From Tunturibacter empetritectus (GTDB lineage: Bacteria; Acidobacteriota; Terriglobia; Terriglobales; Acidobacteriaceae): 64,000 nt of DNA. Of this stretch, positions 18,170 to 27,013 are shown piece by piece. The stretch spans positions 310,001 to 374,000 of the forward strand of contig NZ_CP132932.1 in NCBI RefSeq assembly GCF_040358985.1, read 5' to 3'. Under the pieces are notes generated by a model. That model did no database searches. It was not told the origin of the DNA and saw only the letters and a list, made by a program, of their open reading frames with translations. Both the position numbers and the translations under genes were made by a program. Within the stretch, counting starts at the first letter, position 1. Each line of letters starts with the position of its first letter.

Positions 18170-19228
18170 TTATGCAGTCTTCAGGGAAGCCATGTCGATC
18201 GAGAAGCGATACTTCACGTCCGACTTCAGCAGTCTTTCATAAGCCTCGTTGACCTTCTGAATCGGAATCACTTCAACATCGGCTGTGATGTTGTGTTTGC
18301 CGCAGAAGTCCAGCATCTCCTGGGTCTCAGCGATCCCGCCAATCGGCGAACCCGAAAGACTGCGCCGTCCAAAGAGCAGACCGAAGGCAGCAACAGAAAG
18401 CGGCTTCTCCGGAGCACCAACCAGGCACAGATTACCGTCGCGTCGAAGTAGCCCAAGCAAGGCATTGATGTCATGGTCAGCCGAAACCGCGTCGAGGATA
18501 AAGTCGAAGCTGCCTGCATGCTTGGCCATCTCATCCGCATTCTTTGAGATCACAACCTCATCAGCGCCAAGGCGAATCGCATCGTCCTTCTTTCCCGGCG
18601 AAGTCGTGAACAAAACCACATGCGCTCCAAGCGCGTGTGCAAACTTCACCCCCATGTGCCCCAGCCCACCAAGACCCACGATCCCCACCTTCTTACCCTT
18701 GGTCACACCCCAGTGATGTAGAGGCGAAAAAGTTGTGATGCCCGCGCAGAGCAGAGGCGCAACTCCGGCCAGGTTCAGGTTCGTGGGAACCTTCAGCACG
18801 AAGCGCTGATCCACGACCACGCTGTCCGAGTAGCCACCGTAGGTCACGCCACCGGTGTGTTTGTCGGGAAAGTTATAGGTAAGGGTCAGATTCGGACAAA
18901 ACTGCTCGAGGCCATCGCGGCACTCCGGGCAGGTCCCGTCGGAGTCGACCATGCAGCCCACCGCAGCAAGATCGCCCACCTTGAACTTCGTGACCGCAGA
19001 ACCGGTCTTGGTGACGCGGCCGACGATCTCATGGCCTGGCACGCAGGGGTAGGCAGTCGGCATCACGCCGCTCCACTCATTGCGAACCTGGTGAAGGTCA
19101 GAGTGACAGATTCCGCAGAAGAGAATCTCAATCTGCACATCGGTTTCGGTTGGATCGCGCCGCGCGATCGTAGTGGAGGCGAGCGGCGATGTCGCACTTG
19201 CAGCGGAGAATGCTTTTGCGTTGTACAT
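18170..19228 (-). CDS. Zinc-dependent NAD(P) alcohol/aldehyde dehydrogenase (YahK/cinnamyl-ADH type)
   Basis: 352 residues from the ATG at 19228; the frame is open 36 codons further but without protein-like sequence. Catalytic zinc site: CGICHSDLHQVRNEW and GHEIVGRV. Structural zinc: the cysteine run GCMVDSDGTCPECRDGLEQFC. Rossmann motif GLGGLGHMGVKFAHALGA. ITADVEVI and a C-terminal VKYRFSIDMASL match YahK/AdhC-like enzymes that reduce aldehydes with NADPH (family knowledge). It lies upstream of the AraC gene on the same strand with a 19-bp gap, so the two may be co-transcribed. Confidence 0.93.
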   Translation of the reverse strand: MYNAKAFSAASATSPLASTTIARRDPTETDVQIEILFCGICHSDLHQVRNEWSGVMPTAYPCVPGHEIVGRVTKTGSAVTKFKVGDLAAVGCMVDSDGTCPECRDGLEQFCPNLTLTYNFPDKHTGGVTYGGYSDSVVVDQRFVLKVPTNLNLAGVAPLLCAGITTFSPLHHWGVTKGKKVGIVGLGGLGHMGVKFAHALGAHVVLFTTSPGKKDDAIRLGADEVVISKNADEMAKHAGSFDFILDAVSADHDINALLGLLRRDGNLCLVGAPEKPLSVAAFGLLFGRRSLSGSPIGGIAETQEMLDFCGKHNITADVEVIPIQKVNEAYERLLKSDVKYRFSIDMASLKTA

Positions 19229-19361
19229 AACTTCAAAGCTAGACCCGTCCAGAAGTCGACGATAAGCAGAACACGCCATTCCATATGCAGAATACGCCAA
19301 TGCACCATCGCCTGTTCTCATGTCATCATTCCACACCTGAGCGATGCCGAAGGAGGAAGGA

Positions 19362-19415
19362 ATCTGCGGTTGCAGTTCTTGTTGTCATCCCCGAAGGGGA
19401 TCTGCGGTTGCAGTT
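19362..19415 (+). repeat. Two 16-bp direct repeats with a palindromic spacer
   Basis: ATCTGCGGTTGCAGTT occurs at 19362-19377 and 19400-19415 (period 38). Between them is TGTCATCCCCGAAGGGG. The part upstream (19321-19361, TGTCAT...CTGAGCGATGCCGAAGG) looks like a degenerate version of the 'GTCATTCTGAGCG...GAAGAATCTG' type interspersed repeat I recall from other bacterial genomes; that recall is unverified. Confidence 0.7.
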
Positions 19416-19570
19416 GCTTTTGTCGTTGCACCAAGTCCCTCTGCAAGAACTCAAATTTAGGCATAGCCAGAATCCCGCCGGTCCCCTCACTACCCTGATT
19501 CCAGTCCCAAAAAGACACCCTCCCGCCAACCAATTGAAAATAAACTTGAAAACCGTGGCGTGTTTTCCGA

Positions 19571-19652
19571 CACCTCAAAAGTCACGTCCAAAACACCACG
19601 TCTACCACGCAATCCACCACAACGTCACCACGATTTCACCACCGCAAAACAC
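19571..19652 (+). repeat. Helically phased CAC/CACCAC array
   Basis: CAC motifs begin at 19571, 19583, 19594 (CACCAC), 19603 (TACCAC), 19615 (CACCAC), 19626 (CACCAC), 19637 (CACCAC) and 19650. Spacings are 9-13 bp, mostly 11-12, about one DNA turn. It is followed by AT-rich DNA. A protein-binding array or a bent-DNA region is possible. Confidence 0.7.
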
Positions 19653-19842
19653 TCAAAATCTGCAAAACCCCCTGAAAAACTGAGGTTTTCCCTTCAGATT
19701 TTTTTAGCACTAAAGTTTGCCACCCCAAGCGTCATATCCTCACCTTCTCCGCATCCGAACACGATAGACACAGTAGGAAACCCTCATGCTACCCAGAAAG
19801 TGGTATTACCTACCCCGGCACCCCCGACCTAGAATCACCCTC

Positions 19843-20664
19843 ATGTCGGCCCCCTTTGCAGCGTGCGCCAAGTCTCTGATTTCATTGCAGAACTCTCGCC
19901 TAGGTCACTTGGCGCTGGCTGCCCTACTGCTCCCAGCGGCCCACCTCCTCCCGGCCCAGAGCTTCGAATCCTCAGCAAATCTCACCGTAGCCGAACAATA
20001 CCTCCTCGCCGCCGCCAACCAGGACCGCATCAATCAAGGACTTCAGCCACTTCGCTTCGACCCAGTCCTCGCCGAAGCCTCCGAAGTCCACGCCCGCGAG
20101 ATGGCCGACCACGCCGAAATCTCCCACCAGTTCGACGGCGAACCCGAACTCGCCGCCCGCGGAGCCAATGCTGGCGCACACTTCAGCCTCATCACAGAAA
20201 ACGTAGCCGAAGCTCCTACCTCCGTCATCATCCACAACCTATGGATGCACTCGCCCGGCCACCGCGCTAATCTCCTCGATCCCAATGTGGATTCCATAGG
20301 AATCGCCATCGTCACCCGCAATCATCAACTCTACGCAGTAGAAGACTTCGCCAGCACCGTTCAAACCCTGTCGCTTAACCAGCAGGAGCGCACCGTCGCC
20401 GGCGTCATCGCGCAGTCCGGAATGCGTGTCGCCGAAACCACCGTAGAGGCCCGTCAAACCTGCACAATGTCCTCTGGTTACGCGGGTTCTCGCCAACCCT
20501 GGTACATCATGCGCTACACCGCCGGAAGCCTGAATGAGATTCCCAGCCAACTCAGAAGCAAACTGGCCTCCGGCAAATACCACCAGGCCGTAGTCGGGGC
20601 CTGCTCCGTAACCCGCAACAGCCCCTTCACTGCCTACAACATCGCAGTACTGCTCTACCCTTAG
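19843..20664 (+). CDS. Secreted CAP/SCP-domain protein
   Basis: 273 residues from the ATG at 19843, which leaves a signal peptide (hydrophobic run LGHLALAALLLPAAHLLPAQS). The CAP (PF00188) domain follows: LLAAANQDRINQGLQPLRFDPVLAEASEVHAREMADH, SHQFDG, SLITENVAEA and WMHSPGHRANLLDPNVDSIGIAI, with the typical His and Glu residues of the CAP cavity. Residues after about 180 are not recognised but include two cysteines (CTM, ACS). Bacterial CAP proteins are extracellular with largely unknown function. It stands alone upstream of tRNA-Asn. Confidence 0.85.
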   Translation: MSAPFAACAKSLISLQNSRLGHLALAALLLPAAHLLPAQSFESSANLTVAEQYLLAAANQDRINQGLQPLRFDPVLAEASEVHAREMADHAEISHQFDGEPELAARGANAGAHFSLITENVAEAPTSVIIHNLWMHSPGHRANLLDPNVDSIGIAIVTRNHQLYAVEDFASTVQTLSLNQQERTVAGVIAQSGMRVAETTVEARQTCTMSSGYAGSRQPWYIMRYTAGSLNEIPSQLRSKLASGKYHQAVVGACSVTRNSPFTAYNIAVLLYP

Positions 20665-20667
20665 CTT

Positions 20668-20696
20668 TTGACCCCTCCACCCCGATTTGTTATAAC
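20668..20696 (+). promoter_or_regulatory. Sigma-70 promoter for tRNA-Asn
   Basis: TTGACC (20668-20673), 17-bp spacer, TATAAC (20691-20696). Expected start is near 20703, 31 bases before the tRNA. Confidence 0.75.
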
Positions 20697-20733
20697 TGAA
20701 GAGGCGCGGGAGTTTCTCGCACTCCAAAGATGT

Positions 20734-20808
<75 letters not shown>

Positions 20809-21046
20809 TAAGCCAATCATTTGCGCGCTCCCTCATAAATACCCTCACCACACAAAGTAGAAACCACTCTCAGGCAGGAATCCGTCTGGGCTAACTCCGC
20901 CTCTTGCCTCTGACCTCTAGCTTTGAGCTCTGCACGCCCACTCCACAGCCCGCTGTAAAAGCTTTACTGCCAATGTCAAAGTGTTTTGCAATATTGAGCC
21001 AGTTTCCCTGATCGATTCTCCGATTCGATTCTGAAACTCAATCTGC
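20809..21046. other. Gene-free region downstream of tRNA-Asn
   Basis: No ORF, integrase remnant or clear repeat was seen. No duplicated tRNA 3' end (att-like) was noticed nearby. Confidence 0.5.
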
Positions 21047-21805
21047 TCAAGGCTTAAGGGCTGGGAGACGGCTGCGGTTGCGGAGCATGATAGCTAAGAG
21101 CTTTCGCGCCTCCCAGTAGCGAGGAATATACCGTTTAGGTTCAGCCAGCGAGCGAAATAGCCAGCCCAGATAGAATCTGTCGGCCCAGACGGGGATGTGG
21201 ACCTGATCGCCGCTGAGAAAGGCAATCGCTGCGCCGATGCAGTGAATCGCGGGTCGATAGGCCAGGTTGCGTTTGAGGTAGAGCCCCAGACGCTCCTGGG
21301 TCCCGCCGCCAATCGTGACGATGACGTGCTCTGGTAGCAGCCGGTTGAGGCGTTCGAGCAGAGCAGGATCGTCAATGAGACCATTTCCGTACATGGGGGC
21401 CATATAGACGTTGTCTTCAGGAATGACGATTCCCTGCGAAGCGAGCCAGGCGAGATTGCGTCTGGCGCTGACTGGACTCGCCATGATCCAGAAGGAATTA
21501 CCTGGTTTGCGAACGTCAGCTTCGGAGAGAAGTTCACGGAGATACACGAGGCCGGAGAGGCGCCTGATGGGGACAGGCTGCAGGCGGTTCCAGACAAGAA
21601 CCATGAAGGCAGAATCGGTGATGGCGAGGTCGGCGCTTAGGAGTGCGTCGCGATAGTCAGGACTGCAATCAAGGTCTTTGAGGGCCGGAGCTGCGGGAAC
21701 GACCAGAAGACCTCTGTTGGTTCGCATAATCTCGATAGCTTCCTTTGCAGAGCCGTCGAAGAAATCAATGCCAAGAATGCGGTGGGTGACGGGAGGTGTA
21801 GGCAT
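21047..21805 (-). CDS. WecG/TagA/CpsF-family glycosyltransferase
   Basis: 252 residues, typical for GT26. The N-terminal ILGIDFFDGSAKEAIEIM and ADLAITDSAFMVLVWNRL carry the family's conserved Asp; RRLSGLVYLREL and HVIVTIGGGTQERLGLYLKRN, and the C-terminal RSLAEPKRYIPRYW match WecG/TagA. Members add an N-acetylmannosaminuronate, N-acetylmannosamine or similar residue to undecaprenyl-PP-sugar during polysaccharide or teichoic acid synthesis. The donor here is unknown. It has no flanking polysaccharide cluster except the epimerase gene 254 bp upstream on the same strand. Confidence 0.88.
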   Translation of the reverse strand: MPTPPVTHRILGIDFFDGSAKEAIEIMRTNRGLLVVPAAPALKDLDCSPDYRDALLSADLAITDSAFMVLVWNRLQPVPIRRLSGLVYLRELLSEADVRKPGNSFWIMASPVSARRNLAWLASQGIVIPEDNVYMAPMYGNGLIDDPALLERLNRLLPEHVIVTIGGGTQERLGLYLKRNLAYRPAIHCIGAAIAFLSGDQVHIPVWADRFYLGWLFRSLAEPKRYIPRYWEARKLLAIMLRNRSRLPALKP

Positions 21806-22000
21806 GAAAGAGGTGTTGCTTCGTATCTTATTCGAAGGTGAGTTAAATAAGCGCTACGCTTCGTAATAGAACATGAGGCTACTCGTTGCGGAAGGCGCTC
21901 AGTTTCAGTCGAGACGGCTAGCTGGCGACTATTGCTGCAAGCGTGCTCTCTACTCGAAGATCCTGCGCTGAGAAACTCTCTTGGTTCTGTTGGAGCATGA

Positions 22001-22042
22001 CACGACAGCCCCCGCAAGTGTGCTGCTCCGGGGGCTATCGTG
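22001..22042. terminator. Stem-loop terminator, T-tract on the plus side
   Basis: A 14-bp stem with one G-T pair (22001-22014 with 22029-22042, core AGCCCCCG/CGGGGGCT) followed on the plus strand by TTTTCG. It lies just after the stop of the epimerase gene (minus strand), so it probably ends that transcript, although the T tract is better in the opposite direction. Confidence 0.6.
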
Positions 22043-22058
22043 TTTTCGTGATCGGTTA

Positions 22059-23063
22059 CTACCTCGTTGCAGCTGCCAGAGGCTTAGCGGAGAGGATCTC
22101 CTCTTCGATCCAGGCGTAGGTCTTTGCCAAGCCGTCGCGAAGCTTGATCGACGGTGCCCAGTTCATCTTTTCCTGGATGAGCGTGTTGTCACTGTTGCGG
22201 CCGTTGACGCCTTTTGGGGCGCCAAGGTTGTAGTTGCGTTTGAGCTTGATGCCGGCGATGTCTTCGGCAATATCGACGAGTTGGTTGATGGTGACGAGCT
22301 CATCGGAGCCGAGGTTGAGGGGCTCATGGATCTCGCTCTCGGCGATCATCTGTGTGCCCTTGGTGCAATCGTCGATGTACATAAAGGAGCGAGTCTGCTT
22401 CCCGTCACCCCAGATCTCGATCTCGTGCTTGCCGGAGTGCTTCGCCTCGATGACCTTGCGACAGACTGCGGCGGGAGCCTTCTCGCGGCCGCCGGTCCAG
22501 GTGCCCAGCGGGCCGTAGACGTTGTGGTAGCGTGCGACGCGAGTCTGCAAGCCATAGTCCTCCTCGAAGTGGCGGCACATGCGCTCGGAGAAGAGCTTCT
22601 CCCAACCGTAGCCATCTTCCGGAAGCGCAGGATACGCGTCCTCTTCCTTGAGGGCGACGACGTCGGGGTTGGTCTGCTTTTCGCCGTTGTAGACGCAGGC
22701 GGAAGAGGAGTAGAAGAAGCGCTCAACACCCTTTTCCCGAGCCGCCATCAGCATGTGGGTGTTCGTCAGGACCGAGAGCATGCACAGAGCTTTGTTGTTT
22801 TCGATGAAGCCCATCCCACCCATGTCGGCTGCGAGCTGAAAGACCACATTGGTGCCGGCTGCCGCTTTAAGGCAGCTGTCCTTATCCTTGAGATCAAGGG
22901 AGAGGCTTTCGACGCCTTTGGATACCTGATACCACTCATCGAGCGGCTTGATGTCGACCGCACGTACAACGTCAACGCCATTGGCGAGCAGGCTTTGAAC
23001 TAGGTGGCCACCGATGAATCCACCGGCACCACAGACGACTGCTTTCTGTCCTTTGAGCTTCAT
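22059..23063 (-). CDS. NAD-dependent epimerase, GDP-mannose-3,5-epimerase-like
   Basis: 334 residues from the ATG at 23063, which has AAGGAG 11 bases upstream; an ATG eight codons earlier lacks a ribosome site. Extended SDR: GAGGFIGGH (from residue 12), QLAADMGGMGFI, the YSSSACVY Ser/Tyr region and the catalytic YGWEK. The blocks MGGMGFIENNKA and RYHNVYGPLGTWTGGREKAPAAVCRK are very close to plant GDP-mannose 3,5-epimerase. By family, it would convert GDP-mannose to GDP-galactose or gulose for a cell-surface glycan. dTDP/UDP-sugar epimerases were considered, but these signature blocks favour the GME group. Confidence 0.88.
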   Translation of the reverse strand: MKLKGQKAVVCGAGGFIGGHLVQSLLANGVDVVRAVDIKPLDEWYQVSKGVESLSLDLKDKDSCLKAAAGTNVVFQLAADMGGMGFIENNKALCMLSVLTNTHMLMAAREKGVERFFYSSSACVYNGEKQTNPDVVALKEEDAYPALPEDGYGWEKLFSERMCRHFEEDYGLQTRVARYHNVYGPLGTWTGGREKAPAAVCRKVIEAKHSGKHEIEIWGDGKQTRSFMYIDDCTKGTQMIAESEIHEPLNLGSDELVTINQLVDIAEDIAGIKLKRNYNLGAPKGVNGRNSDNTLIQEKMNWAPSIKLRDGLAKTYAWIEEEILSAKPLAAATR

Positions 23064-23418
23064 AGAGGGAGAGACTCCTTGGGTCATAAGTTAGAAGCTA
23101 TTGAAGTGGTTCAGGTTACCTGGTGGGACACTCTGGCAATGCATTTTCCGCTTTGCTTCCAAGTCCCAGTATAGCTGTGAGGGGTAGCGGGCTGCCATGA
23201 GAAATAAATCCTAACGAGAGGGATTGACTTTTCGAAGTTTCGGATAATAGATGTGACGACTTTATCAGCCTCACACTCACGGACTCGGCTAATTGCTTAC
23301 GCATCTCTTATCTCGTGTCGCGATTTATCCCAAAAGAATTGGAGAGATGACTCGGATCTGATGTAGCATCGTTTCGCATTTGACATTGACGCTTACGCAC
23401 TTCTCGGAGGAACACCCG
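23064..23418. other. Gene-free divergent intergenic region
   Basis: About 355 bp between the epimerase (minus) and the DUF3011 gene (plus). TTGACT at about 23224 and AT-rich DNA downstream could form a promoter, but spacing is poor. Nothing else was recognised. Confidence 0.4.
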
Positions 23419-23961
23419 ATGGGGGTCTCTCGTGCAGTCGCCGCTCTCCTGATTGTTTCCACTTCTGCTTTAACGATTGCCCAGACTGGGGGGCTTACCT
23501 GCTCGAGCGACGATGGGGGTTACAGATACTGTCGCGCGGACACTCAGAACCAGGTTCAGCTGACACGGCAGATCTCGGGTTCGCGGTGCGAGCAGGGGTA
23601 TAGCTGGGGATACGATCCGCGCGGAATCTGGGTGGACCGCGGATGTCGAGCCCAGTTTGTCTATGGCCGAGGGCGCTCGCGTGGGGATGACAACACCGGC
23701 GCCGCGATTGCGGGCGGGATTTTGGGTGCGCTGATTTTGGGAGCGGCGGTGGCTGCAGCCAAGGACAATGAGAACGGTGGAGACCGCGAGCGCACGAACT
23801 ACTACAACGACGGATACCGCATGGGACGGCAGGATGCTGATAACGGACGGCGGAACTTTTACCAGTGGTGGAGCGAACGCTACCCGATGAAGTATGAGAG
23901 GGATTTTGCCGCTGGATACACCGACGGCTACAACAATAATGGGCGACGTCCGCCGCGATAG
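23419..23961 (+). CDS. Secreted DUF3011-domain protein
   Basis: 180 residues from the ATG at 23419, which follows GGAGG eight bases upstream. A signal peptide ends near TIAQ. Residues about 25-85 match DUF3011: LTCSSDDGGYRYCRADT, VQLTRQISGSRCEQGYSWGYDPRGIWVDRGCRAQF, with four conserved cysteines likely forming disulfides. A glycine/alanine-rich hydrophobic segment follows (AAIAGGILGALILGAAVAAA), which could be a membrane span. A hydrophilic tail carries the imperfect repeat YNDGYRMGRQDADNG / YTDGYNNNG. Function unknown; probably envelope-associated. Confidence 0.85.
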   Translation: MGVSRAVAALLIVSTSALTIAQTGGLTCSSDDGGYRYCRADTQNQVQLTRQISGSRCEQGYSWGYDPRGIWVDRGCRAQFVYGRGRSRGDDNTGAAIAGGILGALILGAAVAAAKDNENGGDRERTNYYNDGYRMGRQDADNGRRNFYQWWSERYPMKYERDFAAGYTDGYNNNGRRPPR

Positions 23962-24039
23962 ACCCAGGTTTGCGAGCAGAAGCGGCTGCAATCAGTGCCG
24001 TAGATTTCGACACACTGCAAGGACGGAGGAATTGACGCA

Positions 24040-24927
24040 ATGAAGAGCTCAGCAGTTTCCGCATCGATGCAACGGATGGCCGGTTTGGTCTTGCTTTTGG
24101 CATGCGCAGTGGTGGCGCAGGCACAGGAGTCCCCGGCGTCCCCTCCTCCGCCCGCTATCCCCTCTACCTCCAAAGATGTTGAGATTCCAACACGCAGCAC
24201 GGTCGATATGCTGGCCGAGATCAAGAAGAGCGGCAAGCTCCGTGTGGGCGTCTCGGAGATTGTTCCGTGGGCGATGCATGATAAAGATGGAAACCTGGTG
24301 GGATTCGAGATCGATGTGGCAAGAAAGCTCGCACGCGACATGGGAGTGCAAGTGGAGTTTCATCCGGATGAGTTTCGTTATTTGATTCCGGATCTCGAAG
24401 CGAATCGTTTCGACATTATCGTCGCAGGTTTTTCGATTGAGGCGCGGCGGGCGCTGGCGGTGAACTTCAGCCAGCCTTACAACGTGACCGACGTGACAAT
24501 TGCCGCCAGCAAAAAATTGGGCGGCGAGTTGAAGACGATGGAAGACTTCAATAAAAAGGGCATCACGATTGGGGTGGTGGAGGGAATGACGTCGGAAGAC
24601 CTGGCAGCGTTGGCGTTTCCGAAGGCCTCAATCCAGACCTATACGGAAGACAGCGCGTTGTTCAGCGATCTGGTCGCGGGCAGGCTTGCTGCGGCTGTTG
24701 CAGACAATCCCCGGTTGGACATCCTGGCAAAGCTCTATCCTGATGCTGTAACGGTGCCGACTGTGGCCCCGCTGGGAAGGTTTCCCGCGGCCTTCGCTGT
24801 GAGGCGTGGTGATATGGACTTCGTCAACTACCTGAACTCCTGGATCGCCGCGCGAAATGCGGATCAATGGATCGACACACGACGGAAGTACTGGTTCAAG
24901 TCGACGGATTGGGCAGGAAGCCTCTAA
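24040..24927 (+). CDS. Family 3 extracellular solute-binding protein
   Basis: 295 residues with a signal peptide to about AQAQ (residue 29). The SBP_bac_3 fold is clear: SGKLRVGVSEIVPWAMHDKDGNLVGFEIDVARKLARDMGVQVEFHP, FDIIVAGFSIEARRALAVNFSQPY and GITIGVVEGMTSEDLA. It binds an amino acid or similar small solute in the periplasm. No permease or ATPase gene is adjacent, so it is an orphan binding protein in this window. A GGAGGA lies upstream of the start. Its TAA stop abuts the stop of the convergent MscS gene with no bases between. Confidence 0.9.
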   Translation: MKSSAVSASMQRMAGLVLLLACAVVAQAQESPASPPPPAIPSTSKDVEIPTRSTVDMLAEIKKSGKLRVGVSEIVPWAMHDKDGNLVGFEIDVARKLARDMGVQVEFHPDEFRYLIPDLEANRFDIIVAGFSIEARRALAVNFSQPYNVTDVTIAASKKLGGELKTMEDFNKKGITIGVVEGMTSEDLAALAFPKASIQTYTEDSALFSDLVAGRLAAAVADNPRLDILAKLYPDAVTVPTVAPLGRFPAAFAVRRGDMDFVNYLNSWIAARNADQWIDTRRKYWFKSTDWAGSL

Positions 24928-26805
24928 TTAAACCTTCGCCAGCTCCTCTTGATCAGTAGTCGATGGAGTGAGTGCTGTGTTCGCCGGCTTGTGCAGTAGA
25001 TCAATGACTGACTGGTAGAGGCGATTGCGCACCTCGAAGCGGTCGCCGGCACGAATGACATAGCGAACGACGATGTCCACGCCAGAGGCCGCCGGCCGCA
25101 TATCGACCGAGGGTGTGGCCTTGAACTGGCTCAGGCCATTATGACGCGTGGCACTCTGCCACTCCTGCTCGGCGAGCTTGGCGTCACGTTCGGTCTGTTT
25201 CAGCACGGTGTTGTGGATAGCTTCGATAGTCTTGTACGAATCGACGCCCGGTGGAATGTTGACCGTGATCTCATCCCACATCCACTGGCCAGTCGTGGAG
25301 AAGTTGAAGTATTGGCCTGAGATGGCAAAGTTGTTGATGAAGGTGACGCGGCGACCGGTGGGATGGCCTTTGTCGGTCCAATTACCGGTCTCTAGGAGAG
25401 CCGTACGGAAGAGGCCGATCTCGACGACCTCGCCGCCTACGCCGTTGATCTCAACCCAGTCGCCAACGCGGATGCCATTTTTGCCCATAAGGATGAACCA
25501 GCCGAAGAAGGCGAGGATAAAGTCTTGGAAGACAACGGTGAGGCCGGCGGCACCAAGGCCCAGGATAGTTGGAACCTGACTCGGCGCCCCAAAGATAACG
25601 AGTAATACCAGCAACAATGTGACCAGCTGGATGCCGAGACCGATGATGGTGCGGAGGGTGTGGAGGCGGCGCTGCTCCATGCGGGAGCGGTCGATAAGTT
25701 GACCGACAAATGTGGCGAGAAGGACCCCGCAAAGAATCAGGAAGGCGATGAGCGAAAGTGATTGCAGCGCAAGGTGCGTGACGATTGAGTGTTGAAGCTC
25801 CACCTGCGCGAGCCATTTGCCGTAGACGGAGGAAAGCTGCTGCTGGGTCTGTAGCTGATCCTCCGCGATGCTATGCATCTGCGAGAAGGCATGAGCCTTA
25901 GCCATGCGAGCTACACGGCTCTTTACGGCGTCCTGCGGGGCGGCACCGTTGGGTTGAGCACTCGGTGCATCGACCTTGGATCCATCGACACTCGATACAT
26001 TGACGGAAGCGTTGATGCTGGCTGCAGCCGCTGAGGCTTTCTTTTCGAACTCTGCATGCCTCGCGGTGAGCGTGGCGATGTCGGCATCGGTCTCGGCTTT
26101 GGCCTGGCGAATAAGATTCATGCGGCTGCGCTGGTCGAACCAGGCGGAGACGCGGCCATAGAGCGTGCCATAACGCCGGGCAGAGAGAACGGCGATCTGC
26201 CCCCCGGTATTTCCCTGGGCCGCATCGTACTTCTTCATGGCAGCTTCGCGAGCGGTGAGCTCCTGTTGAATCTGGCTGCGTTGGTCGCCGCTCACCCGGG
26301 CGAGCTGTTCGGTGAGGTCGGCCAGTTCATCGCTGTCCAGCTGAAGCTGAGCCTTGGCAACGTCGAGGTCATCGGAGTCGGCAGTCGTCCCGTTGGGCTG
26401 TTTGAGAGAAGCAGTAACAGCGTCCACTTTGCCCTGATCTTCTTTGACGAGCGACTGGACCTGTGCCTCTTTTTCCTGGAGCACTAAGGCGTCACCAGTG
26501 AGAGTGCGAGTCTGTAACGCAGCCTGGCGAAGAGCGAGGGCAAACGCCTGATCCACCTCATGGTCAGCTAGCCGGGCCGCCTCATGCGCAAAAGATTGCT
26601 CTTCGGCAGAGACGGCAAGAGGAGCGAGCGACTCGATAGTCTGCCACGGACGCTGGTCGATGAGATTTTGCCCGCCGGCAGGACCGCCGTTGGATTTGAG
26701 AAAAGGCATGTGAGCCATGGCACCACGCGTCCACCACGCTGCCGCGAGGCAGAGAACGAGGAGGGCGGCGGGAACTGCTATGGCGAGACGACGGAGTTCC
26801 TTCAT
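24928..26805 (-). CDS. MscS-family mechanosensitive channel with long N-terminal region
   Basis: 625 residues. A first hydrophobic segment (8-28) is followed by a long Gln/Ala-rich, largely coiled-coil extracytoplasmic region to about 330. Two or three membrane helices at 335-440 lead into the MscS core: LGAAGLTVVFQDFILAFFGWFILMGKNGIRVGDWVEINGVGGEVVEIGLFRTALLETG (pore helix and beta domain) and a C-terminal alpha/beta domain. It would release osmolytes on membrane tension. The long coiled-coil N-terminus resembles larger MscK/YbdG-like paralogues rather than E. coli MscS (286 residues). Confidence 0.9.
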   Translation of the reverse strand: MKELRRLAIAVPAALLVLCLAAAWWTRGAMAHMPFLKSNGGPAGGQNLIDQRPWQTIESLAPLAVSAEEQSFAHEAARLADHEVDQAFALALRQAALQTRTLTGDALVLQEKEAQVQSLVKEDQGKVDAVTASLKQPNGTTADSDDLDVAKAQLQLDSDELADLTEQLARVSGDQRSQIQQELTAREAAMKKYDAAQGNTGGQIAVLSARRYGTLYGRVSAWFDQRSRMNLIRQAKAETDADIATLTARHAEFEKKASAAAASINASVNVSSVDGSKVDAPSAQPNGAAPQDAVKSRVARMAKAHAFSQMHSIAEDQLQTQQQLSSVYGKWLAQVELQHSIVTHLALQSLSLIAFLILCGVLLATFVGQLIDRSRMEQRRLHTLRTIIGLGIQLVTLLLVLLVIFGAPSQVPTILGLGAAGLTVVFQDFILAFFGWFILMGKNGIRVGDWVEINGVGGEVVEIGLFRTALLETGNWTDKGHPTGRRVTFINNFAISGQYFNFSTTGQWMWDEITVNIPPGVDSYKTIEAIHNTVLKQTERDAKLAEQEWQSATRHNGLSQFKATPSVDMRPAASGVDIVVRYVIRAGDRFEVRNRLYQSVIDLLHKPANTALTPSTTDQEELAKV

Positions 26806-27013
26806 TCCTTAACCCTACATGCTCCTTCAGTTAGCTTCAAAGCCCCGTTAGCGTCATTGCGGATGTGGATCGGCTGCGTGCTCATATCTGTTGCAACTGC
26901 CAGAGTTATGCCCAGCACCCTAAGACAGAACACGAGACTGTCCCGCGCAGGTAGTAACCGGAAATTAACGAAAGCCCAATGGAGGGAGGAGTAAATTTCA
27001 AAATAGTCGTACT

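Larger units (their letters stand above)
19229..19842. other. 614-bp gene-free region with two kinds of repeat
   Basis: No convincing gene. It contains a tandem-like repeat (ATCTGCGGTTGCAGTT at 19362-19377 and 19400-19415), a hairpin CATCCCCGAAGGGG, and further right an array of CAC/CACCAC motifs at about 11-bp spacing (19571-19652) ending in AT-rich DNA. Promoters for the dehydrogenase (leftward) and CAP protein (rightward) presumably lie here. Confidence 0.6.
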
